A stretch of 64,000 bases of DNA, from NCBI GenBank assembly GCA_024734555.1, contig JANPWX010000358.1, positions 315,165-379,164 of the forward strand. Reading direction: 5' to 3'. This DNA is from Trochalopteron elliotii (taxonomy: Eukaryota > Chordata > Aves > Passeriformes > Leiothrichidae). Shown in pieces: positions 1-12,700 of the stretch. The position numbers and the translations under genes were made by a program. The notes beneath the pieces are model-generated. The model saw nothing but the letters and a program-made list of their open reading frames with translations, was not told the origin of the DNA and searched no databases. How positions within the stretch are numbered: the first letter of the stretch is position 1; every line of letters starts with the position of its first letter.

Positions 1-3000
1 TCCAAGGTGAGGGCAGATGGCTGTGCCCTGGGCCAGCTGGAACCTGATTGGCTTCACACTCAGCTCCAGATTCAGTGAATTACCACAATCCAACCTGGAG
101 GTGACAGGTTGATCAGTTCCTGTGTCCAGGTTTTTGTGTGGGAAGCGAAACTGGAGATGGAAGGTTGGTTTTGGAAGCTGATGGTTCCCTGTCATCCAAG
201 TTTATCAAGAGTATGGGATGTCCCTCTTCACCTTCCACAAGGAGAACAACTCATTGCTGAGAGGAGAAAGCATAGAAGGAGAGAAGATCTCCTTGTGGAG
301 GAGATCAAAAACATTCATCTTCAAATCCTCTCTTGGATTGTTTCAAGCAAAAAGTTCATAAAAGTTCTCTACTAATTGTGTAGAAAGCCTGACTTGCCAC
401 AGCTGAATTTGAGTCCATCCCACATCTGTGGGATGACAAAAGCACTGCCACAAATGGACTTTCACCCACATTTGTCTCACAGGTTCACAACTGAAGCCTT
501 GGTCCCTGGCTGGAGCAGTGGAGGAGAGCCAGGATGCCTCTGCTAGTGGGCTCCATGACCCAGGAATGATTTTAGCCTCATGGACAAATAACCTTCCCAT
601 CCTCCCCAGACTCCTCATCTCCTGTCTTTGCAAGCTGGGCTGGCCCAAACATTACCTCCTGGGACTAATTAAACTCAGATTAGCCCATTAACACTTTTTT
701 GTCAACTTTTGGCCTTACTTAGTAAACTTTTTGTTCTGTTTTTATACTCCTGTCTTTGACAGCCGTGCTTGCAGGGCAGCTCTTTCCTCACCAACAACCT
801 TCACCCCTGGAACTCCCCTAAGAAAACAATTCTGGGACCCAGTGAGTCCCCAGATAGCACTTCAGCTTTTGAAAAACAGCATATTTTGCTGAAATCTCAT
901 TTTGGCAAAAATACTACAATAATCTCCCCTTTTGAGCTCTTTTCTGGTATCTTATTCCCAAATGGTCAAAGAAAACTAGGAAGGAAGTGAGGAGAAAATG
1001 TGGGTGTAGAAGAACATCCTGTTCTGCACAAATACCCTGGTGTGTTGTCAGATGGATGCTCTGCTTTAAATAGGTCTCATGCTTGCAAAGGCCAAAGTAA
1101 TACATTCTCAGAAATTAGAAAAGATGGAAATAATGGTTTAATAAAGGAACTGTTTGGACCTACTGCATTAAAGAATTAACCAGGTTAGAGCTTCTCATTG
1201 TCACACGTGATCTCATTTCTGTGTGCTCCTATAATGCACATGCACAGAGGTTTTGGGAAAAATCCCTGGGGAACTCAGAGAAATTCTTTCTTGTTTACTC
1301 TATTTGAGTGGCTATCTCCATAAGAAAGGTCACTTGGGGTAAGCAACACTGAAGCAAGAGCTAGAAGAGATGCAGTGGGATAGATTCAGAGCTTTTATAT
1401 GTTTGAAGAAGTTCTTCTTCTTTGATCTGATTTTGTGACTCTGCTTTCTGCTATCTGCTTTTTCAAGGCTGAGTGAGTGATTTCAGGGTTGAGTGAAACA
1501 GCTTTCTACACTTTGGTGCCCTTTCTTTTCACCATCAATATAATTTTACCACAGCTACACCAACAGGTTCAGTTATCACTGGAACATCATGATTCTTTTT
1601 TTCTTCTGCACATTTTCTGTATTTTACATTCTTTCCCATTGTGCTTTGCTTTGAATATGAAATTTTATTCCAATTTGAAGGAAAAAAGTGAAGAGATATA
1701 TACCCTTGAGCACCCTGCAGTTCTGGGAGTCAGGAAAATTCCACAGGACTTTCAGCAAAGCAACTTTTCCCAGCAACAGCACTTTTACCCAAACTTCTGA
1801 CCATCTCTACAGACATTTAATATCGATCAGCAGAATTGCTCAGCTGAATATTGCAACTGCAAGAGCCTAAGAGATGCCACATCAATATGTATTGTTGTAA
1901 TAAGGGAATCCCAGGCCATGTAGAGCTGATCCTGGGTGAGAATCCAGGAATTTGTTCATCCTCCTTGCCATTGCCAGTGGAGCACGTGGTGTTTTTAGTG
2001 CCAGATGTTTCTTGAGTGGGCATCAGGGAAGGCGTTATGTGTTCCCCTAAGCCATTTTTTTGTGCCTGACACTATTTTCTCCGTCAGTTTTGAAATAATC
2101 TTGAAATTCATCTTTATGAAGACAAAAATGAGCCTGTGCTGAAGTCAAAGAGTCTGTCACATGGACACTGTGTTCTGACCCTGGAAGATGTCTCCTGTTG
2201 TTTATCTCTGTAACCAACACAATGCAGCTACAGGGACAGTCAAGGGGCACAAGTGACATGCTTGCCCTGTTCTATTGCACAGAGGGAGCCTACAGAAAAG
2301 AATCTTTAATTTCGTATTTCAGTATTTAACACTTAGCCTTTGTGCAATAAATGGGGTGGGGAGGACAGAAGCAATCACATGCTTGATTCCAGTGAAGTTC
2401 TTGTTATGGTCAGATGGTTGGACAGTAGCTGGGTCAGTTAGAGGTGGACAAATGCATAATTCAGTCTGGCTGGACCACTGCTGGCTCATCTGACACAGCC
2501 CAAACACTGATCTCTGTGGGCCAGGGAGCTGCAGAAGGCCAGTGATGTGTCCTGGTACCCAGCCTGGATGTGTAGAAACCATAGATTCCTGGAATCTCTG
2601 AATTTCCACGCATGCTGGAGGGGATGAAGACCTTACCAGCAGTCAGGTCTTGTTCTGCAAATACTTCCTAGAGAGCAGAACACGTGAAGTCGTGTCTGTG
2701 GTGAGCCCTGTGGCCATGCACACCAGCTTGCTCATTGCCTTACTGCATTCTGGTTCCCTGGGCTTCCATCGCCTTCCCTCGAAATGCATTCCTCTTTGTT
2801 TTGATCCATGCTCATTAAAACACCCCTCCACTCACACTGGTGAAGACAGACACTTTGTCAAAGCTTTATGAAAGCATGTGAATGATTAACAGACTTGCAG
2901 TAGAAAGCTTCCCATGCTGGGTCTATTTCTGGAGCAGTCAACCTATTATCTGATATAGGGCCATGTGTGAATGAGAGTTGGTCCAGCTGGAAAACGAATG

Positions 3001-3439
3001 ACATGTCCTTCTTTGCTGTTGAAACCATCCATCATAACACATCCCAAATGGTCCATCATGTTGTTGTCTAGTAAAACTCGGCCATCAGAGGCAGCTCCTG
3101 ATCAGATGCTAATGGGTACACATCTGAAAATGTGATTTCAGCTATAACTCTGAGAATATTTAGTCGGAATTTATGACTAGAGGTCCTTCTAAGCTCCATC
3201 AACCCTATCCATCTCACACCTTTAGAAATAATACTGGTCTTCAGTTTCTGAAGGCTTTAGAGCAGCCTTGTGGATTTTTTTGTTGTTGTTGTTTGTCCAG
3301 TGTTTGGCATATATCCCATGCAAGATTTCACTCTCAGACTTCAAACTATGTGGGTACATATCAAATAAATAAAAAATAATTTGGCCGAGCAATGTGAACA
3401 TCATGAAAGGCAGCTGGATGAACCTGGCACTGTCTAGGA
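1..3439. other. non-coding stretch, no gene seen
   Basis: Ordinary CpG-poor vertebrate sequence. Short open frames occur on both strands but they overlap, none exceeds about 110 codons, and none resembles a known protein. A short TTG run lies near 3280-3293. I see no recognisable transposon, RNA gene or promoter in this stretch. Confidence 0.65.
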
Positions 3440-3510
3440 TGCAGAAGACTTTGACACAGGTCCTGACCAGATCAAGACTTTTTTTTTGTGCCTCAGTTTC
3501 CTTTCTAGTT
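3440..3510 (+). mobile_element. possible MIR-like SINE remnant
   Basis: The 13-base block TGCCTCAGTTTCC near 3489-3501 matches the most conserved part of the MIR 3' core ('...ctgtgcctcagtttcctcat...'). It is preceded by a diverged stretch that could be the 'gtgaccttgggcaag' portion. MIR is an ancient amniote tRNA-derived SINE and is rare but present in birds. The match is short and chance similarity is possible. Confidence 0.35.
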
Positions 3511-4560
3511 GATTCCAGTTAACATTATGCAAAATCCTTAAAGGGAACCTCCACTGGTTTTGCTTTGGTTGGGTCATGTCCATCAATACCTTCCCACTCC
3601 ATGTGGAGCTGTGAGAGCTACAAAGTGCTAAGCAAGCAGAAACCTTTTCTCCACTCAGTTAAGTGGGAGCAGATGTGTGGAGCAGCAGCAAGCACTTGGG
3701 CTCATGCTTTAAACTTTCCATAAATACAATAAATGGAAGTGTCTAGTCCTGAGAAGTGCTATGAGGACAGGGATGCTGCAGAGCTGAAAGGGTTGAGTGG
3801 TGGGAGTATGTGTCAGAAGCGGTGTTTGCAGAGTCAAACCCTGCAGTATTACTTGGGGTTATTCCCCTCCATACATAACCTCAGCAGTCACCACTGCACA
3901 CCAGTGCCTTGGGGAGTGGGTAAGGGAATCTATTAATACTCTTAGGAAAGAATTAGTATCCAAACAACTTTTGTTTCCTTGTTTTTTACATGTCTGTGCT
4001 CTCCTCTGTCACTCGCTACAGCACAGAGCCTGGTATGCTGTGACAAAGAGCTATTGATGGAGAGCTTGTGTGAATTGGCCCAGCACTGGTCACAGCCAAC
4101 TTCTGTGGGACCCGCTGCCCCTGTTCTACAATACACTCCAGTGTGCTGGGCCATTTGTGAAAGGTCAGAAATGAACAGAGAAATGGACTGGAGTCAAAAA
4201 CAAGCAGTCCTATAAATATCAGTCATAGTCAAAGGCAGTTTATTCCATTCCTCCCCTCTCTCTCCTTCTGTGTGTGTGTCTCTCCCTCCCTCTGTTGTGG
4301 TTTCCCAGATATAACTCCATGCTTCTGGCTGGGGAGCTCTGAAAGGAAGGCAGCACACACACTGCAGCTTCTGCTCCCATCCTGCACACATGGAATAATC
4401 CTCAGTCCTGCAAGCAGGGCTGACAGCCGGCACGGCAGAGTCCATGCGTCATCTGGACTCTGATGTTAAGTCTTGATTTCTTGGATTTTCCTTATCTGTG
4501 AGAAACTCATTTGTGACAGTCTGAGAACGAGATTTGGCCACAGACACTTTGGATTGCAAC
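3511..4560. other. non-coding stretch, no gene seen
   Basis: Unique-looking sequence with a small pyrimidine and TG-rich patch at about 4253-4295. Frames of 60-90 codons on both strands overlap one another and look random. It lies immediately upstream of the weak candidate exon at 4592, so part of it could be 5' flank if that exon is real. Confidence 0.6.
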
Positions 4561-4591
4561 TTCTGACAGCTTCCCTCTGTTTGACTTCACA

Positions 4592-4657
4592 ATGACTTTA
4601 GCAGCTAAGTTAGAGGATATTGAAGTGACACTGGAGCACCTACTAATGGATGTGTTT
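4592..4657 (+). CDS. weak candidate coding exon, unknown product
   Basis: I do not recognise this product. An ATG with A at -3 opens a 22-codon frame that ends exactly at a strong donor (GTAAGT, 4658-4663), in phase 0. The frame stays open upstream of the ATG to at least 4562, past a possible acceptor AG at 4568-4569 that follows a modest pyrimidine context. The exon could therefore begin there and not at the ATG. The peptide begins MTLAAKLEDIEV and is amphipathic, with alternating acidic and leucine residues (E8, D9, E11, E15, L16, L17), which suggests a helix. The start was chosen for its Kozak context. Against it, 22 codons plus one donor site is weak evidence by chance standards, and no partner exon could be identified in the window. 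Confidence 0.15.
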
Positions 4658-4663
4658 GTAAGT

Positions 4664-7600
4664 AAGCCACTATTTCCTTTTTCATTTGAGATGCCAAGAA
4701 TCCAGAAGGCAGTTTACAAATTTTATGGCATATCCAAAGTGTTACATTGACTTAATTTCTTTACATTTCCTGATAAACTGTGTGTAATCCAACTCTACCA
4801 ATATGTTGTGGTTTAGGCATCTCCTTCAAGCCATAACATGCAAAACTGGAACAGTGTGAGATAGGATAGATTTTGCACTGGTTTTGTGTATAATCTACAA
4901 ATTTGATGTGAAAAGGAGGAGAGATTTGGTCAGTTTGAGGAATAGCTCTGTAAAACTATTGCATTGACAGAGATTTACATTGTGCATTGCTTGACATCAA
5001 GTGTTCTTGACTTTAGGATTTTGACAACTATTAGATTACAATTTTGAGTCTTGGGTTATTTTGTAAGAGATGGAGGAGCAAGCAAACCAGCTGTGTTTTT
5101 AAGAGAATCCAGTTTATTACTCCTGGATGTATCAAATACTTTAAACCTGTGTTAATCTGGGATTGCTTCCTTGGAATCATCAATGTTCAGTGAAGCAATG
5201 TATGATTTTCTTCTACACATCTGAGATAAGAATCTGTCTTTATCATCTCATGTTAAAGTTTCTTAAAAATATCAATCGTTTCCAAACATATTCTTGCCTT
5301 TTCCAACACAGCTTGATGGATTTCGCCTAAAGGTCAGAGATGGTCATGTTTTGGAAGCTTTTTGCTGGGATGGGATGGAAAATAATAGTGAGGGATTGCC
5401 AGTTCATTTGTCTTTGTGAAAAAAATGTCATGACAAGGTGATCCGTACTCTCTGAATTCAGGCTATAAGAAATAACATGGCAAGTGACCTTCTGAATTTT
5501 CAGAAGAGTTTTTTGGCATCTCTTAAATGGAATATTTCAGATTTCAGGGTCGAGTGATGAGGAATCTTAGGCATCAACCACAAAAGTGAAAAACAAGAGA
5601 TCTTGCCAGATCTTCTAGCCTGTGGTCCAGTTTGAGGTGTCCATCTGTGCTGTGAAATGGATTCAAGTTTCTCTGTGCTGGCATCTCCCCTCAGTACTTT
5701 GGAAAGTACCTTTACCCCTTTCCTAAGCTGATGAGATTGAGGTAGATGAACATTACTGGAGACTGCTCTGTGAAAGCCTCTACACAGGGCATGAAAACTG
5801 AAATATTCTTTGGGCTGTAATATCTGAATCAACCTAATGATTATTTGCCACTCTGGGTTCAACCCCTTTTCCCAAATCTCAGTGCTTCCCAGAGAAAATC
5901 CCAAAGGATTTAAATCACCATGACAAGCAAAGATGTAACATCTGCCTCTCATGACCACAGCATGCTGTGAAAGTTACTCTGTGTGGGAAGGAGCCAGTGC
6001 TTTCTTTGGAGTATTTGCAAATGTTGTAGGATAAACTTGGCACCACAATTCCTCTTGGTCTATTTATAGCTCAGCATTGCTTCACTGACTTGGGTGTTTG
6101 ACACCTGGGGGACTGAGACCCTCCTGGGACAGGTGTCATTGAACAGTGGGTGCTTAAAGCATTTTGTAACAGGGCAGCTCCAAGCAGAATCCCAGAGACA
6201 GACAACTTCTAGAAAACCAGGGCTGACTGAGGTTGAACAATCCTACGTGTGTCTGATTGTGTTTGAAGGGCATGAAAAGCCTCCTGTCTTGCTGGGAGCC
6301 ACACAGCCCAGTAAGACAGGGAAGTGGGGAATCCTATCTTCTTGGCTCTTCAGGTCCAATTGTCTATTTTAATGTCCATGTCTCGATTCCGTCTAAATGC
6401 CTCTCCTCATGAGTTTTTGGGCTTGGTGTTTGGTGTATTTTGCAATGAGGGTGTCAGTTGGCCAAATAAAATGTGGGCCAAATTGTCCAGAGGTGCAGGC
6501 AGCCTCACTGTGAAACCAGTGGAGCTCTTCCCAGGTTGTGTTTTGAACTGGTCTCTCAAATTTGTAATTCTAGAAATCCAGTGGACCATCCCCAGCTGGG
6601 ACAGTGCAGTCACAGCTGGAATTCTGATGCAGGGACATGTCTGTGCAGTGCCATGCTGTGCCACTCCTGAGCACAGCTGGGTCTGGAGGAGCTGGGGTGT
6701 GTGAGCAGCATTGTGCAGGGGACACTGCAGTAGTGTCACAGCTGTGTGCTCTGCAGAGCCTGGGGCTGTACCACCCAGGGCAGCATGCCCAGGCTTCACA
6801 TCTCACCTCAGGGCTGGGAATCCAATCTAGCCTCTATGTAAATCAAGTTTTTCCATTATGCCCTACCATATTTGCAGCTACCTAGGCTCTTCTAAAACCT
6901 GCCTAGGAATTAAGGCAGGAAGAATTTTGGATAGTCTAGATCAAACGCCACGTGCAGAATCACCACTCTCAGGCTCAATTTTCAGGCTTTAGTCATACAT
7001 CACCTTGCCTTGTTGCTGTGTTTGATCTTAAACCACCTATTCATTTAGCAGTGCTAAAAATAACCTCTGGATATACTGGATACAGAAAAGTAAACATAAA
7101 ACTCAATATGAAGGAAGGGCAAAACGTCAGGCTCTGGCTGTTACAGAGCATTCTAACAGTCAGATTTGTCCAAGGTCACTGATCCACTAGCAAGTGTTTT
7201 GCTGCACCAAGATGGGTATTTTGGTGAGGAGTGTGGGGCCAGACTGGTCTGGCTGGATGGGCTGTGGGCAGACTGCAAGGTAACAGGACCCTCCTGGGAA
7301 TGATTCTGAAGTCTGGTCCATGCCATGCATCTTCATCTGTGTCAGGTTTATTGCTGAAAGAGCGAAGCCATCAGTCACCGTGATGCTCCTCTTCCAATTC
7401 TTCGGTGCCCTCCACTGCTCCAAACCAGGTGATTACTTACAAAATTGGGAAATTGTGGTCTATGGAGCCTTGAGTTATCTTTTTTTTCTGAAGAAGAAAC
7501 TTAGTTTTAATGCTTCTTAGACCTTAGGGGCAGTAACCCATTCCTGGACCAGTGGACCCTAACAAAGCTCACTTTAATAGCTTGTACTAAATTATCAAGC

Positions 7601-9010
7601 CCATTTTGTCACTGTGTAAAAGGTTATAGCAGACAACAAATGAGAAGCAACCACCAGTTTCTAATGAAAACTGAGACACAGCTCAGCACAGACTAACACA
7701 CCTTGATGTAATTTGGCTTCTGCAGTAATACAGACTGGAGAAAAACTATAGGATTGGGCCAGTTTTTCTCTGGACAAGCTTTTTAGCTAAATTCTCGTGC
7801 AGGAACTCACCTGGAGTGAATTCAGCAGTTTTGCAGGGATGATGGCAAGCCTCACCAGCAGATGTGTTAAACACTTCCTCTGGAAAGCTAGTAGTACACA
7901 AGAACACTTTTTAAAACCTTTTTTCCTTTCTTTTTGCTGAAACCAGAGATTTGCATCTACATGGCACGAGCTGCCACTTCCTTCCAGGACACGGTGTTCT
8001 CGCAGCATTGTCATCCCACTATCAGAGGAGCAGCTGGTGCTGCACTGACACTTCCTTTCCCCTCTTTCCAAAGGGCACTGGAGAGCTTTGCTGGGCTGTA
8101 TGAGATGAGATAAAAGGGAAGCCTCTGACATGACATTTTATAATTAGCTGTCATCACTGGCACGCTGCTGCCCAGCCGCCTGATGAGCTGGGACTTGGCT
8201 GCTGGAGAAAGCTGGACAGGGAGACAGGGAGGGACACAGGGACCAAAGTAGGGAGGCAGCGCAGGGACAAGCTCAGCATGTCCCTCGGGTGTGCTACAGG
8301 GAAAAGGGAGTCTGGATATGAAATGCAGACTCTGAATCCTCATTTCATAGTTTGCAAAAGGCATCCCTCAACTAAACCTTCCTTGCTGCTGGACATAGTA
8401 ATTGTTCTTGAGCAGTCTGTGAATGAGACCTTTGAGGGAAACCTCGGGATCAACCTTGCTGCCTTCCAGGCCTTGCCTTAGGCACAGGTAGAGCAAACCT
8501 CCAGGATATGCCATGCCCAGCATGCATGGGGCACTTTCCATGGAATATCTGGAAGGGGTTGAAAGTGAGAAGGGTTGTGAAGCCCACCTCACTGAGGGAT
8601 GCTTTTCCTTGCATTATGGATGTGGCTTTAGATCTGCTAAAAAACAGATTTTCAAGCAAACAGACTAAGGGATAATAATCCTGTTAGGAAAGGGAGCCTA
8701 AAGTAGTCAAATATCAGCTGGCATCAAAAAGGAGACTGAATTCTGAGGATAGACATGATGGAGCTGTAGTGGATATCCCAGGGGAGAAAAAAACCCTTCA
8801 GATGAAGTCTTTAAACCATGAACCCTGTGTGCTGGCCCCCTCCACATATCACCTGGAAGATAACAGGCAATTTATCTCCAGTGGTTCCTGGGGTCTTAGA
8901 GCCCATCCAAACACATCCTGTCAATCCACAGTACACTCCATAGTTCTTTCTACATTCCTGCAAACATCTATTTTCACAGCTGGCTCCTCAGGCTTCCTCC
9001 CACCACACTC
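4664..9010. other. non-coding stretch with a CAGCTG cluster
   Basis: No gene is supported. The minus strand of 5500-5958 is open for 152 codons from an ATG. That length is expected by chance in a window of this size, and the translation resembles nothing I know. A cluster of four CAGCTG E-box cores lies at 6593-6744. A minus-strand frame near 7787-8131 passes a good donor-like CAG|GTGAGT, but its translation does not look like a conserved protein. Confidence 0.6.
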
Positions 9011-9011
9011 C

Positions 9012-9130
9012 ACAAAAAAAAAATACACAGTTACGTGTATATGTATAGATGTCTATAGATGTATATATAAAAATATTTTAAATATTTATTTCCAGATATA
9101 TAGCATATACATGTAGATATATATGAGAGT
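9012..9130. repeat. AT-rich low-complexity tract
   Basis: An A run is followed by degenerate TATAGATG / TATATA-type repeats and an AAATATTT-rich core. The tract is self-complementary in places (for example AAATATTTTAAATATTT) and could extrude or unwind easily. It is not a perfect microsatellite. Confidence 0.75.
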
Positions 9131-9660
9131 ATCTGATGAAATGATATTTGTGAGGGCTTTCTGGCATGGGGTGGGGCTGTGATTGCTTTGCCCTGGGTGG
9201 ATGTAGCAATCCAGATTTGCCATGCTCCAGCCTCCTCCATCACCCAGAAAAACAGCTGCTCTTCTCCCTCCACATGTTGTCAGGTTCTGGCAGAGTCAAC
9301 ACCAAAACAGCAAGAGTATGAAACTCAGTCAGAAGAAATTACCTGGGATGAACCAGAATTAAGGTGGGAGTCAAACTCCTGTATCCAGACAGATCTAAAG
9401 CTGGATATTGGAAAGAGAGGGACTCAAATGCTAAGACTGAAGAGTCTGAAATGAGGGTCAGGTCTCTTGGCCAGTGGCACCACAGGAGACAGAGCTCCCT
9501 TTGGCAATGGGGATGGCACTATGACGTGGACAAGGCCATCATGTCCCAGTAAGGATTTGGAGTGGTGGCTACCAATACCCACAGATTCCAGCTCTTAAAA
9601 CTAAGCTGTGAAGAGAGGGGCATTTAGTTGGCCTGACTCTTTATTAATAATAGTGAAACA

Positions 9661-9730
9661 GCAATAAAATCAGCACTGATAATTTTTCATGTTAAAGACA
9701 GAGAAGCTGAGACAGAGGGACATGGAGCCA
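9661..9730 (-). mobile_element. possible MIR-like SINE remnant (minus strand)
   Basis: The segment reading '...gttaaagacagagaagctgagacagaggga...' parallels the reverse complement of the MIR core ('...ttttacagatgaggaaactgaggcacagagag...') in order and spacing, with many mismatches. Sequence at 9328-9390 could be a second piece of the same kind. The divergence is high, so this is a tentative call. Confidence 0.25.
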
Positions 9731-12700
9731 TTTAAGCAGCGTCCTCCTCCATCTTCCCACTTAGAAAGGAGTAGAAATACAACTTCCAGAAGCCTGGGTT
9801 GGTGATTTGGTCCCTCCAGAGTATAAGACTCCACACAATCACAGAATAATCCAACTATCCATGTCTCACAGATCTCTGGTGCCAGGGAAGAAGTGTGGCT
9901 TTGGATCTAGTCCTAGCATGCTCTGGCATAGGTATCTGTGAAATGTGTCCATTCTTTGGGCAATTACACCATTAACCTTCCTATTTTCCCATGCCACCAA
10001 CACTAGTAAACAGTAGCCATCCTCATAGCTGGGACTGAGGACAATCTGGAGACAGGAGAGGTGCAGGAAGATGGTTGTGACAAACTTGCTTCAACCACCA
10101 TTTGCACCATGAGCTCTCAGCACTTCCCTCCCTGCAGTAATCAAACAAACATTCTTGCAGTTACTATCGACTCTCTGTGTCTGTGTTACATTTTTCTTAA
10201 TAACAATTGCAATAATAAGACATTATCAACATGTAAAGTGATCCATTAACCTCTATAGCAGCAATAAATTTTGTGGCTTTGCCAGGCTGCCCGGGCTTGC
10301 TAATCGAAGAGCAAGAAGCAAGTTCATACCCAGAGCAGTCACAAATCATGCATAATGCAGAAGTGTGGGTGCTAACCTCACCCCCTGCAATATAATGGGT
10401 ATTGCCATGTGTTTATTTGTCTGAGAAATGGGTTCTTTAAAGCAACTCTTAATGACTTTCTCTCTGGCAACAACAGCATCCCCCAGTTTTTCCTCAGGAT
10501 CCAGTTTGCAGGAGATTTAAAGTTTCCCCCTCCACTACTGGAGTCAGCATGAGTTATGGCAGTGCAGGGAAGAGGAGCAGAATCAGGCCCCTTGATCTGC
10601 AATAAAAGCTGAGGTTGCTTAGCAGGATTGCACCATTAAAGAGATCTAATTAGGTAGCTTGCCTCAGGTTTTGTTTAGACACTTCTTAAACTGGGAAATT
10701 AAAAGTAATCATACCAGGTCTTCCCAGTGAATGATGTAGTCCAGCATCATGTCTTGAGCAGCAAATAACATCAGGTCCCTACAGACAGCTCTAAAAGAGG
10801 GTAAATGCACAATAACCACAATCCCCAGTTACCTTTCAACAACCTTTCCTTGTACTCAAGGGTTTCATGGCCCAGAAGTAGCACCTTCAAATTTTGTAGC
10901 CCACAGTAGGTGAGGGCTTTTATAAGTCTCTGAGTCAATTTTTGAGCCCAGCCCAGGTATCCAGCTGCCATGGACAGCCCTGGAGCATAGGAAAAGCCAC
11001 AGTGCTGTGCTGCCACCCTCCACACAGTGCCATCAGCTGCAGAGAACTCCCATCTCACTCCCATGAGAGTCAGGTTGTGCTGCTGACCCTCAGAGAACCT
11101 CTGTGGAGAAGGAGAAGAAAAGCTCTGTGGAGCAGCCTAGGCTTGGTCAACCATGCTGAAAAACACACAGACACAAGACAGTGAGAACAAAGGGCTGGGA
11201 GTGGGAATGCCAAAAGGGATGTTAGCAAAAACAAGGTAATTAAATACAGCTACCAAGGGACAGAGGAGAACCTCTGAGAGCTGGCAAGGACAAAGACTGG
11301 CCAGCTGTCACATTTGTTTTGTAGTTGGTGGGGAAACATTGACACTTTCAGGTTCCATTCAGTCCCCAGTAAAATAAGCAGCTAAAGCAGGTCTGGTGTC
11401 TCAGATCTTGCAAGTGCCCTTTTCCTTCCAGCTATGACAAAAGGAGTCCAAGTGACAAGCTCACATAAAGGGACCAAAGTTAGAAGAGGTAAATGCCACT
11501 TCAGGTGTGTCCTAGTACTGGAATAGGGTGTTATATGAATAGATAGGAATTACAGGGAGAGACTCCAGCATTCCAAGACTGAAGGTCCAGAGGGTCAAAC
11601 TTTTCACATTTCTTCACCTCTCCAGAAAATACACACAAAACACAACCAAGTTGGGTTTGTATTTTGCCAATGTTAGCAGTTCCTTTTTCAGCTTGATGCA
11701 GAGTTTTCTCCTCACTTGGAGAAAAGTCCTCATTATTCCATTCCTGCAAGCCCTCAGCTACAGAACATTATTTGCCTGAGAAGCTGTTTACCAAGTCTGG
11801 CAAAGCTTAAAAAAAACCCTTGTAACATCTCTCAGGGGTCTTCTACTTCCCTCCTTTCTTTAGGGACATGTTGGTCTCTCTGCTATTCATGTGGCTTTCT
11901 CTTGGGGCAACACAACTCTCTCTCCTTCCCTTACACAGACACATATGCTTTCCCACAATATATTAAGATTAATCAAAGCACTGTAACAAGGATGAAGTTT
12001 TAAAAGAGAGAAAATTGGACAGAACAAAGAAGCATTTATCTTCACCGTGTTTGACATAGTCCATATGTCACATATCCTGTTTAAGGCTTACATTGAGCTC
12101 AAGGCTGAGTACCTTCCATGCTGTGCTGAGCAAACCCCTATTTCTTCAGGAATTGAAGCAAATCAGCAGTGCTAAGCACTCCACAGGAATAGCCTGCTCA
12201 TATTTTAAGATTTGATACTGACATGCATCAAGTATTCACACATTCCTTGTAGTCACCAAGATTTGCAAAGGCTTTAGACCAGACCCCCAGTAGAAATATT
12301 GTAGTCATCCCCCAGCTAAGAGCATTGCCTGCTCTTGTGTGCATCACACCCTGCCTCTGCTGCACAGCCTCCATGTGGGAATGTGCTATTGTTGCCAAAT
12401 ATCTCCTCTTTTGTTTATATTAGCCCTGGAAGTCAGAGGTGGCCCCTTCAATAACTCCATGATGTTTACAGGGGCGTGTCTCCAGGGCAGTGGGGTCAGG
12501 CGAGTTCCCTCCCTAATTAATTACTGTCTCTCTGAGTTATGTGGGAAAAGAGCTGACCTGCCAGCACACTAAAACCCAAGGGAAATGTCCTTCCATCTAG
12601 CAGAGGCCCTGCTTGCTGTCTGCTGCTGTTCTTCTGGACAGGATTTTCCAGGAGCCCAACTGCCTGGATGCTCAAAGACTGGGACCACTTTCCCCAGCCA

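Noticed and set aside
5500..5958. 152-codon minus-strand open frame from an ATG
   Set aside because: A few frames of this length are expected by chance in 64 kb of random sequence. The translation shows no family resemblance, domain or compositional sign of coding.
7787..8131. Minus-strand frame running into a CAG|GTGAGT donor at about 7805-7811
   Set aside because: The donor is good, but the 114-codon translation is Cys/Ser/Lys-rich and unlike a conserved protein, and no acceptor or partner exon was evident.
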